NCBI GenBank assembly: GCA_038528235.1
Contig: JBCBEX010000080.1
Location: 1-20,082 of the forward strand
Direction of reading: 5' to 3'
Length of the DNA stretch: 20,082 bases
DNA from: JBCBEX01 sp038528235
GTDB lineage: Bacteria; Bacteroidota; Rhodothermia; Rhodothermales; Rubricoccaceae
The notes under the pieces are model-generated. The model made no database searches, was not told where the DNA came from, and was given only the letters and a program-made list of their open reading frames with translations. Below, one piece after another: positions 7,789 through 17,373 of this stretch (position 1 is the first letter of the stretch; the number at the start of each line of letters is the position of its first letter). A program made the position numbers and the translations under genes.

Positions 7789-9981
7789 CTAGCGAACCAG
7801 CGTCGCTTTGCGCGTCGTGAGCGTGCGGTCGTCCACCATCAGGCGGTAGACATAGGTGCCGCTCGCGAGGTCTTGGGCGTCCCAGTCCACCTCGTAGGTG
7901 CCGCGTGCCATGCGTTCGCTGACGAGCGTCCGCACGAGGCGGCCCTGCACGTCGAACACGTCGAGGCGCACGTCGCCCGCTTCCGGAACGCGGTACGAGA
8001 TCGTCGTGGAAGGCGTGAACGGGTTGGGGTAGTTCTGCTCCAGGATGAAGCCGTCCGGCACGTTCATGCCCACGTCGTCAATGGCGTTGGCGATGGGCGG
8101 CTCGGACGCCGTGAGCTGCTTTACGTAGCTGAACCCGTTGTGCGGGGCGGCGAGGTACGGGAAGGTGTCGCCCAACTCCAGGTCGTTCTGCACCGGCCCG
8201 GCTACGAAGCCAAGCTCAGAAAGCAGCGTCGGCGAGAGCAGGTCCGAGTAGTCCCCGGCCGTCGCGTCGTCGAAGGGCAGCCCGACGGCGGCGAGCACGA
8301 GGCCGCCAACCGCTTGCAGCGCGATCGTCGTCACGTCATCCTCCAGGCGGCGGCCGTTGGGGAAGCCGTCCATGTGCGGGATGAATTCCACGTCCGTCGT
8401 CGTGTTGAACGGATCGGCGGTGAGGCCGAGCACGGCGGCGCGGATGAGTCCCTGGCGCGCGTTCACGCGAAACTCCTCCGACATACGGTCGGTGGTCGGC
8501 GTGGCCATGTTGAGGCGGAGCAGGTCGCCGCCGTAGAGGGCGCCGTCCGGCGCTGCCGTCACCGGGAGGAAGTTGTTGATGAACGGCTTCCCAGCGGAGA
8601 GAGGCCCGCCCGTCTTGCCCGTCGCAAGCTGGTACGGAATGAGGTTGGGCACGCCGTAGTAGAAGATCGGGAAGACATCTGCGAGGCGCGGCTGGCCCGG
8701 CCCGGCGAGGCCCGGCTGGAGCGGCACAGCAAACGCGGTCCCGGTGAAGTCGACGCCCGCTTCCACGAGGTCGTAGACGCCGTCGGCACCGTTGTTGAAG
8801 TTGAACCCATCGGAGCCATCGCCGTCGACGTCGCCCACGGCGGGGTAGGAGTTCATCGGGATGACGAGGTCGCCGCTGAGTGCGGGCACGGCGGCGCCGA
8901 AGGCCCCGTTGCCCATGTAGAGCGCGAGCTCTGGGTTCGCGAAGTACTGCACGAACTCCTGTTCTTCGGCGCTGTAGGGCGTGACCGCATTCCAGCGGTC
9001 CTTGTCGCCGATCGGGATGACGGCTTCGTTGACGAGCGGGTTGCCCAGGCGCGAGACCTGCACGAGGTCGCCCGAGACGGTCGGCGCGGAGCCGTCCGAC
9101 GAGAGCGTCGTCACGCGGGGGCGGCTGGCCGAGGCCCACACGCCGATCACGAAGTCGCCGTCGAGGATGTCGTCGGCCTGGGAGGCGGAGAGGCCGTCCT
9201 TCTGGAGCGACGAGATCGGAATCTGGAGCACGATCGCGTGGGTGTTGAACCCCGCGACGGCATCGCGCGCGATGGCCGCGTTGTTCGGATTCGACCCAAA
9301 CTCCTGCCGCACGTTGCCGACATCGAAGATGCCGCCGAGGTCGACGAAGAACGGATCGTCACGCGGCCCGGCGAACACGCGCACGCCGTCCGACGAGGTC
9401 GCGATGGCGTCCTGCGTCAGTTGTGCGTACGTGGTGCCCAGCCCGACGGTCGGGTCCTCGATGGAGCGTGGCCCGATGTTGTTCGGGGGCACGATGCCGT
9501 CGGAGAGAACCGTCGTGAACGAGGCGCCGCCGTTGGTGCTCTTCTCCATCGTGTAGGTCGCCTTCAGGTTTTGCTGTCCGAGGCGGATGTTGAAGAACGT
9601 GGTCGGGTCCTCGTTCGTGAGGTCGAAGGTGAACCGGTAGGTGATGTCATCCGTCGCCGAGCCGAGCGGCCCGGAGGACGCCTGGTTCTTGATGTGGATG
9701 TCGTAGGCGATGTTCTCGCCGAAGGTGACGTAGTTGGGCCCGCCCTCAGGCAGTTCGAGGGGGATGTAGTTCGCCACGATGGTGACCGTCTCGGGGTCGT
9801 CTGGAGAGACGAACGCGTAGAGGTCGGTGTTGTCCGCGAGCGGATCGTTCGCGATGAGCGGGGCTTCGCGGTGACTGGAGGCGTCGCCAAACCGAGGGGC
9901 GGCGACGACGAGCAGCAGCGCGAGAGCTGCGGTGCCGAGAAACGCCAGCGGCGCTCGAAGTCGGCGGAGAGCACGTGTCAT
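7789..9981 (-). CDS. DUF4331 family secreted protein with T9SS C-terminal sorting domain
   Basis: A 730-residue exported protein from ATG 9981. It has an N-terminal signal peptide (basic RALRRLR, then LAFLGTAALALLLVVAA). The mature part opens with SSHREAPLIANDPLADNTDLYAF, the hallmark start of DUF4331. Further family features are ETVTIVANYIPLELPEGGPNY, a central Ca-loop-like DVDGDGSDGFNFNNGADG at about residues 383-400, and the late DVEFIPHMDGFPNGRRLEDDVT block, typical near the end of the domain. The last ~85 residues (from GFILEQNYPNPFTPSTT through GRLVRTL to a final RKATLVR) are a Por/type IX C-terminal sorting domain, implying passage through the outer membrane and surface anchoring or release. 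The biochemical function of DUF4331 is unknown. It is the first gene of the unit with the TPR protein and receptor, which suggests a surface partner of that receptor. Confidence 0.93.
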   Translation of the reverse strand: MTRALRRLRAPLAFLGTAALALLLVVAAPRFGDASSHREAPLIANDPLADNTDLYAFVSPDDPETVTIVANYIPLELPEGGPNYVTFGENIAYDIHIKNQASSGPLGSATDDITYRFTFDLTNEDPTTFFNIRLGQQNLKATYTMEKSTNGGASFTTVLSDGIVPPNNIGPRSIEDPTVGLGTTYAQLTQDAIATSSDGVRVFAGPRDDPFFVDLGGIFDVGNVRQEFGSNPNNAAIARDAVAGFNTHAIVLQIPISSLQKDGLSASQADDILDGDFVIGVWASASRPRVTTLSSDGSAPTVSGDLVQVSRLGNPLVNEAVIPIGDKDRWNAVTPYSAEEQEFVQYFANPELALYMGNGAFGAAVPALSGDLVIPMNSYPAVGDVDGDGSDGFNFNNGADGVYDLVEAGVDFTGTAFAVPLQPGLAGPGQPRLADVFPIFYYGVPNLIPYQLATGKTGGPLSAGKPFINNFLPVTAAPDGALYGGDLLRLNMATPTTDRMSEEFRVNARQGLIRAAVLGLTADPFNTTTDVEFIPHMDGFPNGRRLEDDVTTIALQAVGGLVLAAVGLPFDDATAGDYSDLLSPTLLSELGFVAGPVQNDLELGDTFPYLAAPHNGFSYVKQLTASEPPIANAIDDVGMNVPDGFILEQNYPNPFTPSTTISYRVPEAGDVRLDVFDVQGRLVRTLVSERMARGTYEVDWDAQDLASGTYVYRLMVDDRTLTTRKATLVR

Positions 9982-10165
9982 GAGAGTACGAGAAAGGTTG
10001 AAAACCTGTGAGGGGACAGGCTACTCAGCCAAGCCGGAGCGCACGCCACGCTCTCGGACCGGCAGCGTGTAGGAAAACCGCCCGCCGGGTCGTAATGCCC
10101 GGTGTCGGAGCACGACGGGACGCGGTACCTTCTCGACGCTCGGCCACCCATTCCACCGCTTCGCT

Positions 10166-11122
10166 TTGCTGCGCCAATTCGGTTCTCCCCAGATCCACCG
10201 CGACGACCGCTCGGTTGTCACCACCGGCACGTTCGACGGCGTCCACACGGGGCATCAGGCCATCGTCGAATACCTCGTTGCCCGCGCCCGCACGACGGGG
10301 GGGACGGCCACGGTCGTCTCGTTCGACCCGCACCCGCGTGAGGTGCTGGCCGCAAAGCCGGTCTCGCTGCTGACGACGCTCGCCGAACGCGCCGACGCCT
10401 TCGAAGCACTTGGCCTCGACCGCTTCGTCGTGCTCCCGTTCACGCGCGACCTCTCGCTTCTCGAGCCGGAGGCGTACGTCCGCGACGTGCTCATCGAAAC
10501 CGTTGGGCTCCGGGAGATCGTGATCGGCTACGACCACCGCTTCGGACGCAACCGGCGCGGCGACCGCGCGCTGCTCGAAGACCTCGGTGGCACCCACGGC
10601 TTCACGGTCGATGTGATCCCCGAACAGATCGTCGCAGGCGTGACGGTCAGCTCGACGAAGGCCCGGAACGCCCTCCTCGACGACGGCGACGCAGCGAAGG
10701 CCACCGAGTTACTCGGCCGGCCCTACAGCTTCGCAGGCACCGTCGTACGCGGCGACCAGCGCGGGCGGACTATCGGCTTCCCGACGGCCAACATCCAGCC
10801 CGAGGAAGCGCGCAAGCTGATCCCGAAACCGGGCGTCTACGCCGTCTGGGTCGATCACGAGGGGACCGCGCAGGGCACCAAGCAAGAAACGGTGCGCTAC
10901 GGTGGCATGATGAACATCGGATATCGCCCCACCTTCGAAGACGACGATGCTGTTCGCATCGAAGCGCACCTCTTCGACTTCGACGGCGACCTTTACGGCG
11001 AGCGGCTCCGCGTGCACCTCATCGCCCGCATCCGTGACGAGCGCCGCTTCGACGGCATTGAGGCGATCCGGACGCAGCTTGAGGCTGACCGAGCGGCGAG
11101 CCGTGCGATTCTGGCGGCATAG
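10166..11122 (+). CDS. ribF: Bifunctional riboflavin kinase / FAD synthetase RibF
   Basis: 318 residues, normal for the family. The N-terminal FMN adenylyltransferase half has GTFDGVHTGHQAIV (nucleotidyltransferase HxGH at His27-His30), VVSFDPHPREVL, IGYDHRFGRNRRGD and SSTKAR (the SSTxIR-type motif, Lys replacing the variable position and Ala for Ile). The C-terminal riboflavin kinase half has GRTIGFPTANI near residue 201 (the GxPTAN Mg-ATP motif), PGVYAVWV, MMNIGYRPTF and EAHLFDFDGDLYGERLRV with the catalytic Glu region. It converts riboflavin to FMN and then FAD in the cytoplasm. The start is TTG 10166: it is the only ATG/GTG/TTG in frame after the upstream TAG at 10070-10072. The gene is divergent from DUF4331 and precedes rpsO-pnp, an order seen in many bacteria. 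Confidence 0.96.
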   Translation: MLRQFGSPQIHRDDRSVVTTGTFDGVHTGHQAIVEYLVARARTTGGTATVVSFDPHPREVLAAKPVSLLTTLAERADAFEALGLDRFVVLPFTRDLSLLEPEAYVRDVLIETVGLREIVIGYDHRFGRNRRGDRALLEDLGGTHGFTVDVIPEQIVAGVTVSSTKARNALLDDGDAAKATELLGRPYSFAGTVVRGDQRGRTIGFPTANIQPEEARKLIPKPGVYAVWVDHEGTAQGTKQETVRYGGMMNIGYRPTFEDDDAVRIEAHLFDFDGDLYGERLRVHLIARIRDERRFDGIEAIRTQLEADRAASRAILAA

Positions 11123-11272
11123 ACCAAGCAATTGCTCTGCTGTAGAGGACCGGGCTATTGCCCTGCTGTATAGTTAGCCAACTGCTTGACGCCGACTCGT
11201 ATCCACGAGCGCCGCGTGTGGCAGTGCATTGATAGCTGTCACGTGCAAAGGCATGGCGGGGATGAAGGACGC
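11123..11272. other. Spacer after ribF with a short direct repeat
   Basis: About 150 bases between ribF and the rpsO promoter candidate, with no supported gene. It contains two 17-base copies of an ATTGCyCTGCTGTAkAG sequence (11131-11147 and 11157-11173, two mismatches, 26-base period). No clear intrinsic terminator for ribF was found here. Confidence 0.5.
11131..11173 (+). repeat. Imperfect 17-base direct repeat, two copies
   Basis: Copy one (11131-11147) reads ATTGCTCTGCTGTAGAG and copy two (11157-11173) ATTGCCCTGCTGTATAG. They start 9 bases after the ribF stop and are spaced 26 bases start to start. Two bound sites about two and a half helical turns apart, or a small duplication, are both possible. 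I see no further copy in the window. Confidence 0.6.
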
Positions 11273-11303
11273 TTGAAACGCAGGGAAGGGACCGCTATCT
11301 TGG
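11273..11303 (+). promoter_or_regulatory. Candidate Bacteroidota-type promoter for rpsO
   Basis: TTG at 11273-11275 is followed after 20 bases by TATCTTGG at 11296-11303. This matches seven of eight positions of the Bacteroidota -7 consensus TAnnTTTG at a suitable distance from the -33 TTG element. Transcription would start near 11310, giving an rpsO leader of about 170 bases. Confidence 0.5.
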
Positions 11304-11309
11304 GCGCTT

Positions 11310-11482
11310 CTTCGCACAAAGGCGTGCCCGTGTGACGAACGGCACGACCTTGGCGGCGTAGACTTTCACCTGCGACGAGCATGCTGACTTCGCTCCCCAC
11401 CGGCGAGTCTTCCCCGACCCCGACTGACGAATTCCGCTCCGCCCGTCCACTTCCTTAGCATCGTAGCATCTAACGAGGTGGC
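11310..11482 (+). promoter_or_regulatory. Long rpsO leader with hairpins, candidate S15 autoregulatory site
   Basis: If the promoter call is right, the rpsO mRNA has a leader of about 170 bases with no gene in it. Two hairpins are visible: CGTGCC 11323-11328 with GGCACG 11341-11346, and GAC-(T)-TCGC 11386-11393 with GCGAGTC 11403-11409. A tandem TAGCATC (11456-11462, 11464-11470) precedes GAGGTG at 11475-11480, a rare good Shine-Dalgarno match in this window, four bases past its GAGG before the ATG. In several bacteria S15 represses its own mRNA through different leader folds; that this leader does so is inference. Confidence 0.35.
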
Positions 11483-11749
11483 ATGATCACCAAAACACGC
11501 AAGCAAGAGCTTATCGCCCGGTTCGGGGCGAACGAGCAGGACACCGGCAAGCCGGAAGTCCAAATCGCCATTTTCACTGACCGCATCGTCGAGCTGACGG
11601 AGCACATGAAGCAGAACCCGAAGGACCACACGTCCCGGCGCGGCCTGCTCAAGCTCGTCGGCAAGCGCCGTCGTCTCCTCGACTACCTGATGGCCAACGA
11701 CATCGAGCGGTACCGGACCATCATCAAGGAACTGGGCATCCGTAAATAG
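11483..11749 (+). CDS. rpsO: 30S ribosomal protein S15
   Basis: 88 residues, the standard S15 length. It binds the central domain of 16S rRNA and helps start assembly of the 30S platform. The conserved features are visible throughout: GKPEVQIAIFTDRIVELTEHM (family consensus SPEVQ.A.LT.RI..LT.H.), the basic HTSRRGLLKLVGKRRRLLDYL core with the His, Ser and Arg residues that contact rRNA, and the IERYRTIIKELGIRK end. The start is supported by GAGGTG just upstream. The gene is followed 8 bases after its stop by a strong intrinsic terminator and, 455 bases after that stop, by pnp, the usual partner of rpsO. Confidence 0.98.
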   Translation: MITKTRKQELIARFGANEQDTGKPEVQIAIFTDRIVELTEHMKQNPKDHTSRRGLLKLVGKRRRLLDYLMANDIERYRTIIKELGIRK

Positions 11750-11757
11750 CCCCCGCC

Positions 11758-11797
11758 GCGGCGGCTTCTCACCCGAGGAGCCGCCGCGCTCGTTTTT
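11758..11797 (+). terminator. Intrinsic terminator of rpsO
   Basis: A 13-base-pair stem with a single G-T wobble (GCGGCGGCTTCTC at 11758-11770 with GAGGAGCCGCCGC at 11775-11787) and a four-base ACCC loop is followed within five bases by TTTTT at 11793-11797. It starts 8 bases after the rpsO TAG. It implies that pnp has its own promoter or depends on read-through. Confidence 0.88.
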
Positions 11798-11825
11798 GTA
11801 CCCTCCCGTTGTTCCACTTCGTGTC

Positions 11826-11846
11826 ATCCTGAACTCGATTCAGGAT
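11826..11846. repeat. REP-like palindrome, copy 1
   Basis: Arms ATCCTGAA (11826-11833) and TTCAGGAT (11839-11846) around a five-base CTCGA centre. The flanking context GTC...CTG resembles the short GTCATCCTGAA...TTCAGGATCT palindromes scattered between genes in many bacterial genomes. It sits downstream of the rpsO terminator and is related to the copy at 11865-11885. Confidence 0.7.
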
Positions 11847-11864
11847 CTCTGCAAGCTCGACGAG

Positions 11865-11885
11865 ATGCTGAACCGGGTTCAGCAT
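11865..11885. repeat. REP-like palindrome, copy 2
   Basis: Arms ATGCTGAACC (11865-11874) and GGTTCAGCAT (11876-11885) around one central base. It shares the ATxCTGAA / TTCAGxAT frame with copy 1, starts 39 bases after it, and differs from it by paired changes on both arms (C-G in copy 1, G-C in copy 2 at the third position), so the palindrome is kept. Confidence 0.7.
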
Positions 11886-12204
11886 GGCAAGAATGCACGA
11901 AGGAATCCGTGCCGAAAACGAGGCCGTATCTTTAGAAACGGAGCAAGGCGCTCCGTCCCGCACCGCACCGCCATCGCCCCCGTTCCGGCAGTCAGTTCCC
12001 ACCGAGCGATCTCCAGCACACGCCTCAGGCGTGACCGCGCTGGCCATCGTTCGATTGAAACTGATTCCCGGCGTCCGTCTCCTAGGGAGTTCGCTCCCGC
12101 ACGAAGCCGACGTAGGACGCGGGCCCAGGCTGCTAGCACGCTAGCGCGGTGCATCCCCCAACCGGCCGCACGCCTCGACGCGTGCGCCCGCAACACCGCA
12201 TAGC

Positions 12205-14475
<2,271 letters not shown>

Positions 14476-14501
14476 GCGCTGAGCCACGCTGCAAAGCCCG
14501 A

Positions 14502-14540
14502 GCGCCCCGGAGGTGGAACCCGCCTCCGGGGCGTTCTGTA
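14502..14540 (+). terminator. Probable terminator of pnp
   Basis: An 11-base-pair perfect stem (CGCCCCGGAGG at 14503-14513, CCTCCGGGGCG at 14523-14533) with a nine-base loop starts 27 bases after the pnp TAG. The following TTCTGTAT is only moderately T-rich, so termination may be partial. The M16 start at 14622 lies 80 bases further on. Confidence 0.65.
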
Positions 14541-14621
14541 TCGGGCCCACTTGTGGCATACACTTCGGTCCGCGGAATTGCCGAACCCTGCCACGCACCT
14601 CTCCTGGAGCACTTCGTCTTG

Positions 14622-15890
14622 ATGCAACTCACCTCCTCCATCGACCTCGGCTATCCTGTATTCGAACGCACGATCCTGCCCAACGGCCTACGGGTCGTGA
14701 CGGAGCAGATTCCGTCGGTGCGTTCCATCTCCGTGGGAGTCTGGATTGGCGCAGGCAGCAGAGACGAGGCGCTGGAGGAGGCCGGACTGGCCCACTTCAT
14801 CGAGCACATGGTCTTCAAGGGGACCACGCGACGCCGGGGCCATCACATCGCGCAGCGCATGGAGGCCGTCGGCGGCTACCTCAACGCCTTCACGTCGAAA
14901 GAGTACACCTGCTACTACGCCCGCGCGCTCGACGAGCACCTTGGCCGGGCCCTCGATGTCGTCCTCGACCTTGCCCTCGATCCTGTCTTTCCGGAGAAGG
15001 AAATCGAGAAAGAGCAGGACGTGGTGCTGGAGGAAATCAAGATGTACGCCGACGCGCCCGAGGACCTGATCTTCGACCACTACGAGGCGACGATCTACCC
15101 CGATCACCCGCTCGGCTGGCCCGTGCTGGGTACGCCGGAGACCGTGCGCAGCTTTACCCGCGACAACCTTCGGTCGTTCGTCGAGACGCGGTATACGCCG
15201 AACCGGCTCGTGGTCTCGGTCGCGGGCAACGTCGAGCACGACGCTGTCGTCGCGCTCGTTCGAAAACTCACGGCGGGCTTCGACCGCGTACCCGTGCCGG
15301 TTGACCGTGCGCCTGTCAATGGCTACGCGCCGCGGCGCGTCGTTGAAACCAAACCGATCCAGCAAGCGCACCTCGTGGTTGGAACGCGCGCCTGGGGACT
15401 GCAAGACGAGCGCCGTACAGCGGTGTCCATCCTCAACACGATCCTTGGAGGCGGCATGTCGAGCCGCCTCAGCCAGAACATCCGAGAGAAGTACGGCTAT
15501 TGCTACAGCGTCTACTCCTTCGCCAACATGCTCGCTGACGCAGGCGACTTCGGCGTCTACATCGGCGTAGACGCGGGCAAGGTAGACCGTGCTCGACACC
15601 TGGTTGAGCGCGAACTCGATAAGCTAGCCACACGGCGCGTGAGCGATCGGATGCTCAACCGAGCCAAGACGCAACTCAAGGGCTCGATGATGCTCGGGCT
15701 CGAGAGCATGTCCAACCGCATGATGCGTATGGGCAAGGTCGAGCTTGCCTTCGAACGGTATTTCACACTCGACGATGTGATCGCCCACGTGGACGCAGTG
15801 ACAGCGGACGATGTCCGCGAGGTCGCGGCCGCGCTTTTCCAGCCAGATCGGCTGTCGTCTATTGCTATCGTTCCCGACAAGGGCGCGTAA
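14622..15890 (+). CDS. M16 family zinc metallopeptidase
   Basis: 422 residues from ATG 14622. A GTG at 14553 would add 23 residues right behind the pnp terminator and is less likely. It carries the inverted zinc motif HFIEH (His58, catalytic Glu61, His62) and the distal zinc ligand Glu138 in VVLEEIKMY, 75 residues after His62, as in mitochondrial processing peptidase beta. It also has LPNGLRVVTE, GVWIGAGSRDE, LNAFTSKEYTCYYA, and the C-terminal-domain signature GGGMSSRLSQNIREKYGYCYSVYSF. The length matches single-chain M16B enzymes that act as dimers. There is no signal peptide, so it is probably cytoplasmic. It follows pnp, like the M16 gene (mlpA/ymxG) downstream of pnp in Gram-positives. 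The physiological substrate is unknown. Its stop lies 10 bases from the convergent glycosyltransferase. Confidence 0.93.
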   Translation: MQLTSSIDLGYPVFERTILPNGLRVVTEQIPSVRSISVGVWIGAGSRDEALEEAGLAHFIEHMVFKGTTRRRGHHIAQRMEAVGGYLNAFTSKEYTCYYARALDEHLGRALDVVLDLALDPVFPEKEIEKEQDVVLEEIKMYADAPEDLIFDHYEATIYPDHPLGWPVLGTPETVRSFTRDNLRSFVETRYTPNRLVVSVAGNVEHDAVVALVRKLTAGFDRVPVPVDRAPVNGYAPRRVVETKPIQQAHLVVGTRAWGLQDERRTAVSILNTILGGGMSSRLSQNIREKYGYCYSVYSFANMLADAGDFGVYIGVDAGKVDRARHLVERELDKLATRRVSDRMLNRAKTQLKGSMMLGLESMSNRMMRMGKVELAFERYFTLDDVIAHVDAVTADDVREVAAALFQPDRLSSIAIVPDKGA

Positions 15891-15900
15891 CGATGCGCGT

Positions 15901-17103
15901 TTAAGTGGCAGCCTGCGCGGTGCTCGTCAAAATCGTACCGCCAGGCTCCACAGGACGATGGGTGCTATGGCGCGGGGAGTCGTGGCGTGCGCGCGCGGGA
16001 TGCTCGGCCGTCCGTTTGAGTGCGGCGGTGATGTGGGCGCAGAGCCGTGACTTGGAGTAGCGCTCCAGAAGAGGTAGCCGAATGGCCTCGATGTCAGCAG
16101 GCTTCATCGACAGGGCTGCATCCAGGGCAGTCCAAAACGAGTCGGGGACGTCGAGATCGAACCCACCTACGGAGGTGTAGGGCGCCAGCACCTCTTCCAT
16201 CGACGTGCCCAAGGTGAAGCACGCAGGGGTGCCTAGTGCATAGGCCTCCAGGACGGGCAATCCGAAGCCTTCGATCTCCGAGGGCACGAGGACCGCGCGT
16301 GCGTTCTGATAGTAGGCGACGAGCGATGCCTCGGGCTGTCGGGGGAGCACCTCGACGTGCGGGGTGGCACGTGCGTAGGCGGCGAGTTCCTCCGACAAGG
16401 CGCCGATGAGCACGAGGCGCGGCAGGTCGCGCTGAGCGGCGAGGCCCTGCCGCCAGAGTTCCAAGAGTCGGCGGGTGCGCTTGTGTTTCGCGTCTGAGGC
16501 CAAGTGCAACACGTAGTCCTGTTTCGAGGCATAGGTAGGCGTAACGTGCTCGTAGTGGCAGGCCGCATACACGACATCAATGGCAGGCAGGCGAAAGCCG
16601 CGGCGCTCGGCGAAGTCCTCGATCTGGCGCTTCGATGTCTCCGACACCGTGGCGATCCGGTCAGCACGCCGCAGGCTGCGCTCGAGCACGCTGAGCCAAT
16701 ACGAGTAGCTTGCCGCAGGCCGGTCCTCCGGGTACGTCCGCTGGTAAAAGTCGAGAATGGCGTCGTGGACGAGGAGGAGGGCAGGACGCGTTGGCCGAGC
16801 TAGTAGGGAGAGGTAGCCTTTCGGATAGAACCACACATCCGGACGGGCGGGGATGAGCCAAGGGTGGAAGAGGTCTGTGAGCAGCCGCGGCCCAACCTGG
16901 TCTGTCCGAAAGGGGAAGGCTTGCGTTGGTACATCGGCTGTTGGACGAAGCGCCGAGCGTGACGTCCAGGCCTGCAACCTGAGGTTCGGCTCCGCGCTCA
17001 GCCCTTCCAAAATGGACTGAGTAACGGTGCTGATGCCGAGCGAGCGGTCACGATGAGGATTCTGGTCAGCGAGGTAAACGCCAACGCGGAGCATCGGAGG
17101 CAT
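15901..17103 (-). CDS. Family 1/GT4-type glycosyltransferase
   Basis: 400 residues from ATG 17103 (ATG 17094 would remove three residues). The N-terminal half is a Rossmann-type acceptor domain (MLRVGVYLADQNPHRDRSLGI, ALLLVHDAILDF, LRRADRIATVSETSKRQI). The C-terminal donor-binding half has YVLHLASDAKHKRTRRLLE, LVLIGALSEELAAY, and the E-x7-E motif in EIEGFGLPVLEAYALGTP, which contacts the nucleotide sugar. No signal peptide or membrane helix is seen, so it acts at the cytoplasmic side, probably in surface polysaccharide or glycolipid synthesis. Sugar and acceptor cannot be told from sequence. No other polysaccharide gene is next to it. The last ~30 residues (HDSPRHSTHRPVEPGG...) are low-complexity and probably disordered. 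Confidence 0.88.
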   Translation of the reverse strand: MPPMLRVGVYLADQNPHRDRSLGISTVTQSILEGLSAEPNLRLQAWTSRSALRPTADVPTQAFPFRTDQVGPRLLTDLFHPWLIPARPDVWFYPKGYLSLLARPTRPALLLVHDAILDFYQRTYPEDRPAASYSYWLSVLERSLRRADRIATVSETSKRQIEDFAERRGFRLPAIDVVYAACHYEHVTPTYASKQDYVLHLASDAKHKRTRRLLELWRQGLAAQRDLPRLVLIGALSEELAAYARATPHVEVLPRQPEASLVAYYQNARAVLVPSEIEGFGLPVLEAYALGTPACFTLGTSMEEVLAPYTSVGGFDLDVPDSFWTALDAALSMKPADIEAIRLPLLERYSKSRLCAHITAALKRTAEHPARARHDSPRHSTHRPVEPGGTILTSTAQAAT

Positions 17104-17131
17104 GAGACTGTACGGGCTGAGAGTGGCGTCT

Positions 17132-17162
17132 GCAAAGTAGGCGGGCTGCACCTGGGAACCAA
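17132..17162 (-). promoter_or_regulatory. Weak promoter candidate for the glycosyltransferase gene
   Basis: On the minus strand a TTG (complement of 17160-17162) is followed after 20 bases by TACTTTGC (complement of 17132-17139), close to the Bacteroidota TTG...TAnnTTTG pattern, with about 28 bases from the -7 box to the ATG. The -7 match is imperfect. Confidence 0.35.
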
Positions 17163-17373
17163 CTGGACGTCAGCTACCAAGCGAAAAGGGTAGTGGGTAC
17201 ATAGGGGAGGCCCGCTCGGCGACTCCGGGGCTCACGTCGCAGGCGACACCTCATGGGGAGACTGCGCGAACTCGTCCGTCGTAGCGTAGCCATAACATGC
17301 CTGCTTTGGAGTTCTGGGTGGCTGGATGCTAGTCTTCCGCGCTACCACCTCACTCCACCATTTTGCATCCGCC

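Larger units (their letters stand above)
11798..12204. other. Non-coding spacer between rpsO and pnp
   Basis: About 400 bases without a supported gene. The first 90 bases hold two related palindromes (listed separately). A TATCTTTA at 11927-11934 matches seven of eight bases of the Bacteroidota -7 element but has no TTG at the right distance, so it is only a weak pnp promoter candidate. No Shine-Dalgarno is seen in front of the pnp ATG. Small open frames on both strands here have no recognisable content. Confidence 0.5.

Noticed and set aside
7873..10011. A 712-codon plus-strand open frame opposite the DUF4331 gene
   Set aside because: Shadow of the DUF4331 codons; the translation is Arg/Val/Glu-rich low-complexity, while the minus strand gives signal peptide, DUF4331 and sorting tail.
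10008..10373. A 121-codon plus-strand frame overlapping the ribF start
   Set aside because: Out of frame with ribF, overlapping its nucleotidyltransferase motif codons, and without recognisable content.
11796..12203. Open frames in the rpsO-pnp spacer (11796-12203 plus, 11879-12196 minus, 11769-12047 minus)
   Set aside because: They run through the palindromes and a terminator, have no recognisable motif and overlap each other on both strands; the sequence behaves as non-coding.
17306..17337. TTG (17306-17308) and TAGTCTTC (17330-17337) as a promoter for the PID-CTERM-like gene
   Set aside because: The -7 box matches only six of eight positions and the spacing is 21 bases; too weak to list as a feature.
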